Shown: positions 48,199-57,938 of the stretch, piece after piece | Position numbering within the stretch: position 1 is the stretch's first letter | Layout of the letters: every line of letters begins with the position of its first letter | NCBI GenBank assembly: GCA_000310025.1 | Contig: FN649747.1 | Coordinates: 1,960,744 to 2,024,743, forward strand | Direction of reading: 5' to 3' | From: Ectocarpus siliculosus | Taxonomy: Eukaryota; Sar; Phaeophyceae; Ectocarpales; Ectocarpaceae | Length of the DNA stretch: 64,000 nt | The notes under the pieces: generated by a model | Database searches by the model: none | The model's input: only the letters and a program-made list of their open reading frames with translations | What the model was told of the DNA's origin: nothing | Position numbers and translations under genes: made by a program

Positions 48199-51100
48199 CT
48201 ACCGCAGGTTGTGCATGCTCGACAACGACCCCGCGCCGCCGCCGCCGCCGCCGCCGCCGTGGCCCGCCGCCTTCCCGCGGGCCTTGGCGTTAGGCGGGGA
48301 CCCGAACATGTCCCAAAACCTCAGGGTCTCGTCGGCAGCCGCGGACACGACCGTCGAGCCGTCCGGGGAGGTGTCCATGTGCAACACCCTGCCAGGTTGT
48401 TCGATTGTACATACATTAGGGTCAATGACACATGTCAGATGCCGGTGGAATGAGGGAAGGACCGTCATTTTTTGCGGCGTGAGAAAATTAAGGAAAGAGA
48501 AGGGTCAACAACTAACAGGAGACACCGAAAAAAAAAAATAGTTAGATAAAAAGGACCCCAAAGCCGTGTGGTTGTTCCATTCACTGGAAGCGCAATCATC
48601 CTCCGGAGATATTGCAGCGGAACAAGTTAAATAGCCGCCGGAGGCTTGGAATGGGGTTGATTCTGCAGAGGGGGGGGCTCCGTGTGACCGATGCAAACCG
48701 TGGGTGTACTCCCCTTGATTCACGGCGGCAACGTATCCTACGCTTGTCGTCGTTTGGACACCTACGATCTGCTACATGCGTCCAGAGCACACACATACAC
48801 GTGCACGCACAAGCATCGTCCCGTGGAGAGGGCGCCCCTGCGTACATTATTACTTATGTTCCCAAGGAGTAGGACGGGGTGGGAGCAAGTCACATACATA
48901 TATCACACCTCGACGTGTGGCCCCTGAACTCCTTGATCTTGAGCATGTTCGGGTACTTCCAGAGGCACAGCTGGTTCTCGCTGAAGCCGTGGGAAGACAC
49001 GAGCTCCTTGTTGTGCCGAGACCACTGAAGGGAACACACCTTCGCTCAAAGACAACACAAGGGTAGCATGCATGCGTGCAAGCCGTAGACCCGGGTTAGG
49101 ATGATCGGGGTGCAGGACTCGCGTGGAAAGCTCCAAACCCCACGTGCACACAGAACGGAGGCAACCACACCCACAGGGATGCATGCCTACCGCTAAGGAT
49201 GGTTGGGATGGTTGGGATGGACGGGACGTACAAGGCTCGCGTGGACGGAAGAGCCCGACATCACACGCACACACACAGAGCAGAGGAAGGAGGCCAAGCC
49301 CAAACGACAGCAGCGATGACGCACGCCGAAACGTACAAGTGGAGAGACGGCCCTACCTAATTCGCCTCGCTAGCTGGAAGAAAAAACACCAGCGAAAGCG
49401 TTCATCCACGCGACAAAGTCGTAATTAGACGCCGCTATGTACATGCCGGAGTCTGGTGCTCTGCAGCACGGGCACGTCAGTCGCTCGGAATACCTGGCTT
49501 CCGGTGTCGACGGAGTTGAGCATCGCACCGTTCGCAGTGTTCCAGAACTGCGGTACAATTGTGGGGCGGAACAACAGTGTGATTGGTGGAGGGAGTCATG
49601 AAGGAAAGAATTTTTTTTTAGCACATCCACCAGGAAGTAGACGCGTGCGTGCATGAGTGTAGACAGCTGGGGTCGGGAGAAATACTCTGGGTTGAATGAT
49701 TCCTGATGACCCAGCAGAAGGGAAAAATAAACGAGGATAATACGGCACAGTAAAAAAAAGTGGTACGGTAAGGCGTTATTTCGGACCACACCTGATGACC
49801 GACCACGCGACAAAAAACACACGGAAGGACGTACTGTGGGCAGGCAGTTCTGAAATCTTAACCGAGGACAGCAGTGCCATACAACCCAGCCACCCCCACA
49901 CACACCTTGATGGTCCGGTCAGCGGTGCCCCCGCCCGATGCCAACAAGTGCCTCTGGGACGGGCACCACGCCAACGCCTTCACCGCCGCCTGGTGCTGCA
50001 CTAGGGTCCTTCGAGGCCTGTGGACAGGGGACGAGCGGCCGCCGCTGCTGCCGCCACCGCCGCCACCTCCTGCTCCCCCCCTCCCGCTCATGCTGGCGTC
50101 CCACAGGCAGAGGAAGTTCTCGTTGCCCCCCGATGCGAGAGTGTTGCCGTCCGGCGACCACTTCAGTCCGCACACCTGATGCCGGTTGTTTGTGCAGTTT
50201 TTGCATTTCGTCAATTTGGAATTGAAAGTGACCTAGAAGATTGTGGGTCGAGAGCAAGCTGCCTTCGGCAATACGCACCAACTGATGGCTTTAGCATTTT
50301 TGTGACCACGGGCCGAGTCTTTGCTAGATTTTGGGATTAGCAACTGACATGAGTTTAATGTGAAGAAAAACAACAACAACAACCAACATTGTTGGAAACG
50401 AAGCGTCGCCCGACAGCACTCTCGATCTTGACTCAACTCAACAGCTGCACATAACACGAAAGACGCACCGACCACTACACCGCACGCGCGAACTACACCT
50501 CTACACAAAAACACCATGCGACGGGTATTGCATGTCCAGCTTACCTCCTGCTCATGTCCCGTGAAGGTAGCCATCTTGTGGTTGGGCATCCTGACGTCAT
50601 GCTGGATGATGCTGCTATCCCTGGAGCCCGAGCTGAGGACGTGCCGCTTCCAGGCGAGGGTGCCCACGCGGGCCGAGTGACCCGACATAGTCCGAACCTG
50701 AAAACGAGAACAATAGCGACACGACGGTAATAAAATAAAGCGAGAAAAAGACCAAAAAAAGGGGGGAGATGACGGTAAAAAAAGAAAGCAAGACGACGAT
50801 AAGAAACATCATTAAAGCAAGACAGCGGAAAAGAAAGAAACACAACGCAAGACGACCGACCTAGAAAAAGAAAAAAAGAAGCGACTCGTCGTGATCGAAT
50901 GAGAGGTCAGGCATGGCTCGATTCTAATGGACCAATGAACTTGGCAGCAACGCTGGTACGATATTTTAGGAAGAGAGTCGTCGTCATAAAAAAGACAGGC
51001 CGACGTCGTTGGAGTCTCTGATTGGTCAACCAACAGGAGGGGAGAAGACAGATTTTTTCCTGCGCCTCCTCACACACAATTCACGGAAACGAGCGAGAAC

Positions 51101-53302
51101 AAAAGTAGCAAACGTAAACGTGTCAGATCCGACGTAGGCCGGAACGAATGAGATGACACCAAAAACAATGGGAGAAGCACAATAAAAGTCTCGATTTGAG
51201 CTTGCTGAGGCGCTGGGCTGCAGGATCAAGAGGAACGAAGAAACTAAACAAAACAAAAGGCATGCGAACCAGATAAATGCCCAAGTCGCGTTGTACACAG
51301 AGACAGACTGCCTGACTGACTAACCTGTCTGAGCTTTGACGCGTCCCACAGCTGGACGGCGCTGTGGTTGGTGCCCACGCCCAGAAAGTCTCCGCCGTCT
51401 CTGCCCATCCACGCCACGCTGTTTTTTTTTTTGTTTTACACATCCATACATGACGTACGTCGTTTGGCCGCCCCAACGACATTGCGTTAAAAAAACACAA
51501 GTGCACACGGCATGGCAATCGTTAAAAAGAGAGAGAGAGAGCGTAAGACAATAGCAACGTTGTTCATCAATCCACACGAACCACGAAAGCAGAGAGTCAA
51601 CAACGAGGGCTGTCAGGCATGTAAACACAACCATTCTTACGAGTTTCAAGGGTGAATTTGCTGCGGGAGCTTCAACTACGCCGCTCGCTTGGCACCAACA
51701 ACAAAAAAAGAAAGCACCCCAACGTCTCCCAAAGAAAACGTAGTATTCAGCAATACAGTAGTAGTATACTGCTGTACCTCGTGACGAAGTCGTGCGGGTT
51801 GGGGAGTGTGAGGAGGTGCTCGATCGATCCCGTGGCCGCGTTCCAGAGGTAGACAGCCTGCCCAAGAGCAACGGCTAGCACCTGCGTTCGGATAGTTTTG
51901 CGTTTGCGCACAACAAAAAACAGCAGCACAGAGAGAGAGAGAGAGAGAAGCAGCGTTTGTTGGTTGTGATTAGCAACAAGACTGCACACTACCTGACCCC
52001 AAATAGCTGGTCTGCGCGTACGAAGTAAACACAAACATACCCCGGCACGTTCGCTTGAGCACCACGTGGAAAGCCATGCCGTAACTCAACAACTAACACC
52101 GACATGATTTTGGTGAACTTGGTCGACTCCTTCCACCAGGGGCGTCGCCTACAACACGCGGTCATAGCGGCTAGGCGGACGTTCGTGTGAATGAAGATGA
52201 CACCAGGCCGCGCGGTCCTCGACCGAGCAAGTGAGGCTTTCTCACAACAAATGTGTTCATCTTGTTGTTGCTTGCTCACGTTGTTGTGTCCCCAAGAGAT
52301 GAGGTTGAGGTAATAGTCGTCCACGAGGTCGGGCGCGTCGAGGATGCGCAGCGGTGCGGAGGGGATGCTCCTGCCCACGGACGCGCGGGCGATGGACGTG
52401 TTGCTCATGGTGTGCAGCACCTGGCGGGGGAAAGCACAGCAGCAGACGAGAACAAAAAAAAACTCAGAACGATGTCAATGTGCCGAGTGCAGGAGAGGGT
52501 TCGGTCGAAACTTATGCATTATCGGAACCAACAATCCTCTCTCGGCACTGGGAAGCTTCCAGAAACGCAACTAAACGGGACCAGGAAGTAAAGCCCAGCC
52601 CTCTCGCTTGTTGATGGCATGGCGACACAGGTCAGAGTTTTCCAACTTGTAAATGCACATACCCAACCTTGAAGGAACAAAAGCACCGACGCGCTCTCTG
52701 CCTGCGACTCTGTCCCTTCTTCGTTCGAATTTCACTCAACAGACACACACGATGACGAGCGCGGTGCGACAATCACAATCGCGTCCAACTCCCCCGTAAG
52801 CCGCGACGTTCTTCACTCGGAAAATATATTTATGTACATCGGTCGGGTGAATTGCGTTGCCAAAGGCCATATCGCTAACCCCACCCCCCCCAAAAAGAAT
52901 GACAGCCTTAAAAAGAACTGACGCCTCCACACACCTTGAGGACGTTCGTGTACCGGTCTTGCGGCAGCGGCGGGCGCTCCGTGAACGAAAGTACTCGCGG
53001 GGACCCCCCCACGCTGCTCCCGCTCCTACCGCGGTCGCCCTTGCAAGGTCCTCCGGACATGGGGCTGAGGAGGGTGTTCCTAAGAGCCTGCTGGAACTCT
53101 CGGCGGAGGGGGGCGGGGGCGTCCGACCCGGGTTGCGGCTCGTTCTCGGAGTTGTCGCTGCTGAGCAGCATGTGGTTGCAGAGGTCGAAGTTCATCGACG
53201 GTCGGTTGGGGATAAAGCGGTCGCCCTGCTCAAGACCGGGATAACGAGAAAGGGGAGTAGAGAGCAAGCAAGAGAGAGAGGGAGAGAGGGAGATAGAGAG
53301 AT

Positions 53303-53334
<32 letters not shown>

Positions 53335-55332
53335 TGCGCGCTGCATCAGACACGGGGTTGTTGAGTGTTATCTCAACCAATCGCTGTCCACGGCGGTAGG
53401 GTGGTTTCGATTGGTGGTGCTTGCGGCGTTGTCAGCGGAACAACATCACATGCACCGAACCAAGATATCAAGCTTACCCTTGGTCGACAAGACCGGAACA
53501 TGTCGCTCCCGCCTACCCAAGCGCCATGCGCCGCACTATCTTGAATGGATACAGTTTCGCACATAGACGAGTGTGCAGCACAGCATTCGCTGCAGATTCA
53601 CCCAAAGGCTTGGGTCAGGCATGCCGTGCGACCACAGCATGTCGTTCTACCCCCCCTCTCTCGACCAGCAACCTTGGGGTGCTGCATGCATCCTGCACAA
53701 TACGACAGCGGGTGGCGCCATATGTGATCTCGAGTGTTCGGTTGGCTGACCTCGATGTTGCGCGCACTGTTGCTGCTGCTACCGCCGCCGCCGCCCATGT
53801 TGCTGTGGATGATGTTTGCGCTCGAGGACGCCGGTGTGCGGGAGAGCTTACGCTTCGTGGTCGGGGTTGCGGGCTCCCCGCGCGCGGAGGAGGTCCCCCG
53901 CCTCGGGGTGGACGGAACGGATGATGATGTCCCGGACACTTTTGGTAGTTGAGGGGGGGGGGGGGGGGGGATGATGGAGAGAGGGAATATTAATATTGTA
54001 TCCCCGTCGTCGTGAGCCAGCACCGATGAATGAAAGGAACAATGGATTGTACTTGGGAGATACGGAGTAGTAGTTTACGCCACCTGACCTGTGTTGGCCG
54101 ACCCGTGTGGGAGCGGCATCCACCGATCTTCAGGTGTTCGTTCTACTAGCTAGACTGTAGCCCATACGGATACGGCTTGTCAAATATTACTGTAAATGTG
54201 TTGTGTTTAAAATACACTGCTGGGGGTAATTGTTGTTACTGCTGTTGTCGTCTGTCCTGTATGTGTTGTTGTGCGCGATGGTAGGCGTTACGTGAAACCT
54301 AACACGTGCAACTCAGCCAGGTGTAGATTATATCCGTAGATGTTGGCAAGTGTGTTTGAAGCTTGGCGATCTCGTAAAGATTCTCGCGGTACAGCAGACT
54401 GCTGTAGATCAACATGATAAGGACCGAAGGACCACCCTTTTACAGCACAAAATATTGTCCCCCCGGCAACCTGCTGCAGTTTATTGTAGCATTTGCATAG
54501 GAGACTACTTCTGTACAAGTACGATAGGATCCTGGAGCCGTCGTGATAAACTGCATCCCAAAGGTAGACAGGCACGGCAACTAGACTACAGTACCCTTGT
54601 TGCGCGGTAGAACTACGGCAGTACCGTAGGTGCCAGGACGAAGTACGTAAGATATCACACACCCCGGACCACCGATTTCAAAGCTCGCTCACTCACAACA
54701 GTATACAGCGTACTTGATACAGTTGTAATACAAGCGGAGTTGGCACCATCTCGTCGAGATCTTTCCGAAAATAAATAATGTGATTTGGGTATCCTCTTCG
54801 TTCTGAGGAGAAATTGAGCTTAGGGGGTGTGGTGTCTTGCTTCACCTACGGTAAAAGAAAGACTGCGGCAGCAGCAGCAGTCTGTGCGCTCAGCGGTAGA
54901 TACTTCGGAGTTCACAGATGACACCCACAGCTGGCACACAACAAGCCCCACCAAACTGTGGTACAAACAACTACGTGTTGACTGCACCACACAGAAAGCG
55001 TGGTACAGCAGCAGTAGACCCTCACCCACTGTAGTGCCTACGTGCCTACGACATCGTCGGACGGCGGTGTATCTGCCACCAGGCACCAAATGCACCAACT
55101 ATGGTCACAAACATTCACCTGGAAACAGGTTGCTGCCGCCGATGCCTGCGAGAAGGGCAGATGGTGAGGGCACCGAGCCCTGCTTCCTCGACGCCGTCGA
55201 CAACCTAGGGCTGCCCTTCATCTTGCCCGCAGAGCCCATGCTAGGGGTGGCGTAGGCAGGCTGCGCTACTCGCCTGCGCTTCGGGGTGGAAGGCCCGCGG
55301 CGGGGTGCGAACATCATCTCCAGATCGTTCAT
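48199..55332 (-). CDS. FZR1: APC/C co-activator CDH1 / Fizzy-related, 11 exons, 609 aa
   Basis: Minus-strand exons: 55332-55119, 53938-53751, 53225-52935, 52420-52280, 51881-51778, 51418-51325, 50697-50545, 50175-49906, 49547-49494, 49039-48909, 48388-48199. They sum to 1830 nt with all phases matching. The product brings substrates to the anaphase-promoting complex in late mitosis and G1. The C-box is DRFIPNR at residues 136-142. A linker [16 protein letters not shown] leads into a seven-blade WD40 propeller, with blade motifs such as [58 protein letters not shown] and ADETLRFWD. The N-terminus has several S/T-P sites (STPKRRR, GSPR, STPRRG) that fit CDK inhibition. The last residues are NLR, a conservative form of the family's C-terminal IR tail. 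Gly-rich insertions occur in one blade and near the C-terminus. The CDH1-type spacing and wording favour CDH1 over CDC20. Confidence 0.93.
53271..53334. repeat. GA microsatellite in CDH1 intron 2
   Basis: GA units mixed with GATA lie 45 bp upstream of exon 3 in the gene's direction. On the minus strand this is a long pyrimidine tract just before the acceptor, so its length could affect splicing of the C-box exon. Confidence 0.85.
54622..54853. mobile_element. MITE family 1, copy 2 (in CDH1 intron 1)
   Basis: The left end TACCGTAGGTG and right end CACCTACGGTA are inverted. Both are followed inward by an ACACCCC block and an AAAGCTC/GAGCTT block as in the 6948 copy. The centre shares CTCGTCGA, then TTTCCGAAAATA, then TCCTCTTCGT. 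The 232-bp element is bounded by TA. Confidence 0.8.
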
Positions 55333-55441
55333 GCTGTAGTGTTGTAGTTGGTTATCGTGCGTGCTTTCCCTCCGCTCTCTCGCAACGCTTATGTCAAACC
55401 TTTGTCAACACCGGACGCAGATCGTGATGGAATCTGCAAAC

Positions 55442-55477
<36 letters not shown>

Positions 55478-55778
55478 GGCTTGTGATCTCTCGCGGTATA
55501 GAAAAGGCTACACACGGACGAAGTTGGAGCGCAGATAGACAGTGGAGAGAAACTTTCCCGCCAAAACGTCCAAATCCGGCGGGAGCGAGGTAAAAAGAGT
55601 CAACGGCAAAAAAAACGTACGTGAGTGAGTGATATCGAAAAGCTTCTCATATCTCTACAACACTGCAGTCTGCGTGCCCCCTGGGCCAGGCCCCGAACCC
55701 TGAACCCTGTCTGATGATCTCTCTGGCAGGCAGAGTCAACGTAACGACAGACAGGCGAGAGCAACTCGTGAAGAGGAG
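55333..55778. promoter_or_regulatory. Divergent intergenic region, CDH1 / basic repeat protein
   Basis: There are 446 bp between the two start codons. It contains a TC microsatellite at 55447-55480. GGCGGGA at 55576-55582 within TTTCCCGCCAAAA-like sequence at 55555-55567 resembles an E2F site (TTTCCCGCC). E2F control would fit a cell-cycle gene such as CDH1 but is inference from one motif. Confidence 0.45.
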
Positions 55779-57278
55779 ATGTTCTCCTCCAGCGTCATCC
55801 GACGGGGACGCTGCTCCCTGGCCAGGCCACCCGCTGCAACGCGTTGCAAAGTGATAGTAGTAGACCGAGGTCAACCACAGACCAGCAGGAAAGGTCAACA
55901 ACATGCGGCGATCCATCGGTGTCCCGCAGGTGCAGCCGCAACAGCACCGCCAGCTAGAGGCGGAGGGGCACCGTCTGGAGAAGCAGCGGCGGGAAAGGTA
56001 CAGGGAAGCATCGCTAGTTGCTGCGGGACGAAACACAATCTAGTGCTTGGGCCGGGGATTAAGCAGCATCAATATTTTCTGTCGGAGACCACCGGCGGGA
56101 CTGTCAACTGGCGACGGCACGCATCGACGCTGAGTCGGGGCGACAACTGCTGTCTCTCGCTGCGACCAGGGGCCGCTTCGTCTGCGTTGCGCAGCCGATC
56201 CTTGCAGACTGGTGGGCCCGCTCTTCAGCTAGATAGGCGTGGTTTCTCAGCTGGACAAGGGCCCGACAGCGATCACGATGGCGGTTACGAATATGACTAC
56301 AGCAGCGGCGACAGCGGCAGCGACAGTGAGTGCGAGTCTGAGAGTACGCTTTTCGGGGCTAGCAGCGGGGCAAAAACGGCGGCGAAGACCGAGGAGGCAG
56401 GGGCACTGACAGCGGTGAAAGAACCACCGGCGAAGAAGAACACGAAGCCCAGAATACCGCGCAACAGACGCGGTGGGAAAGGCGAGAGGAACCCCTCTCC
56501 GACAGAAGCCGTTCAAGCGGTAGCAGTAGCGGATGGGGATGCAGGAACACCGGCACCGTCACCCGAGGCCTCAGAAGCACCGCCAAAGAAGGCCCCAAAG
56601 GCCAAAACCCCGCGCAAAAGACGTGGCAACCAAGTCAAGAGGAACCCCTCTCCGACAGCAGCCGCTCAAGCGGCAGAAGCAGCGGACGGGGAAGAAGCAG
56701 GAACAACAGCAACCGAGGCCGCAGCAGACCCACCGGCAGCGAACAAGGCCCCGAAGGCCAAAGCCCCGCGCAAGCGACGTGGCGGCCAAGGCGAAAGCTC
56801 CCGCTCTCCGAACGCTGGACCCAAAGATGCAGAGAGAAAAGGTGCCGCAGCAAATGCGGCGGAGGCAGGAACGGACCCGAGAGTCCCCAAGGAGAGGAAG
56901 GCGTCGTTCGAGCGCGCGCGACGTGCGGGCGTAGCCCGAAGAATCGAAGAGGGAGGGGGCGTTCCGCGGGATAGTGATAGCGGTAGCGGCAGCGGTAGCG
57001 GCAGCGAGGCCGACTCGGGCGGCGAGGGAGACGAGGGCAGCGTCCCCGACGAGTCGCCCTTTCCGTGGAAGGAGGCAGAAACGCCTCCTTTCACCTGGCA
57101 GGACCCGGATGCCCCCGTCGTTCCCAAGCCTTTCCTGGGGGGAAGCGGCGCCGACGGCGAGAAGGGCGGGGCGGCGGCGGGCGCGGAAGCGAAGAGCACC
57201 GGGGGCGGTGGCAAGGCAAGTTCCTTGGCGGCGTCTGATTCGTCATCATGTGTACGTATCGTTGTGGTGGCAAACTAG
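55779..57278 (+). CDS. Basic protein with three AT-hook-like repeats, 499 aa
   Basis: This is a single uninterrupted frame from ATG 55779 to TAG 57276-57278. I do not recognise the family. The first 150 residues are Arg/Ser/Ala-rich with no acidic cluster and include RRHASTLS and RRGFSAG, which look like a mitochondrial presequence with its cleavage region. An acidic/Ser patch follows (about 165-190). Then come three repeats of about 52 residues, each starting K-KA-P-K/R-RRG (PRIPRNRRGG, KTPRKRRGN, KAPRKRRGG) followed by NPSPT or similar and an acidic Ala-rich spacer. The PRKRRG cores resemble AT-hooks, whose core is usually RGRP, so DNA binding is uncertain. The C-terminal part has a (GS)n run and a non-repetitive stretch SPFPWKEAETPPFTWQDPDA. 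A GTACGT donor at about 57250 could extend the gene by splicing. Confidence 0.65.
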   Translation: MFSSSVIRRGRCSLARPPAATRCKVIVVDRGQPQTSRKGQQHAAIHRCPAGAAATAPPARGGGAPSGEAAAGKVQGSIASCCGTKHNLVLGPGIKQHQYFLSETTGGTVNWRRHASTLSRGDNCCLSLRPGAASSALRSRSLQTGGPALQLDRRGFSAGQGPDSDHDGGYEYDYSSGDSGSDSECESESTLFGASSGAKTAAKTEEAGALTAVKEPPAKKNTKPRIPRNRRGGKGERNPSPTEAVQAVAVADGDAGTPAPSPEASEAPPKKAPKAKTPRKRRGNQVKRNPSPTAAAQAAEAADGEEAGTTATEAAADPPAANKAPKAKAPRKRRGGQGESSRSPNAGPKDAERKGAAANAAEAGTDPRVPKERKASFERARRAGVARRIEEGGGVPRDSDSGSGSGSGSEADSGGEGDEGSVPDESPFPWKEAETPPFTWQDPDAPVVPKPFLGGSGADGEKGGAAAGAEAKSTGGGGKASSLAASDSSSCVRIVVVAN

Positions 57279-57938
57279 CTCTTGTGGCAGCATTTGGCCT
57301 TGGCAGCATCTACGCGTGGCACCTGTAAGCTTGCAAAGCCGTTTTCGATTGACAGGATCGAGGGGAGACTGACTATCTGTGTTGACAAATGGTTGGCAGT
57401 TGGGCGGATGGCCCACTGCATGTTCCAAAACGGTGTTGCATTTTGAGAAGGCCTACGATACGATGCACGGGTGTTTCCAGCGAGAGTAGTGAACACGCTG
57501 TCATGAATCCAGAGTGTAATGCCCCCTGAGCTTGACGCCAAACGTCTCAACCCGTTGAATTAAGCTTCACACACTGCACACCGACGTTTCCCGTATTTCT
57601 CCACCTCTGGTGGTCTACATGTGTCACAGGTAGTTTTGGTTACTTCGTCGCATGTGTTTCATGATTCACTGCAACTGTCGTAGCGATCGACACTGGTCCG
57701 TCTGTGGGATGGCTTTTTCCCCACGCCTTTCGTTCGATGGCACGGACCATCGGTGTTGATCGCTCAGCAATGTACGCGCTGTGTTTGTGAAGAAGGACTC
57801 ATTCGTTTTCATTTCGTGCAGCTGTCCCAGCGAGCTTCCAGCGTCTGCGTACCGCCAACCCCGTTGGTGGGGGCCAGTTCCTTCGCTTGCTGAGAGAAAG
57901 CTGTCATGTCCATTTTTTTTTCGAATGCACACACCGGG
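57279..57938. other. Short intergenic or leader region
   Basis: No exon is supported between the basic repeat protein and the DGQHR gene. The frame of DGQHR exon 1 is open from 57781, so the true start may lie there instead of 57939. Confidence 0.45.
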
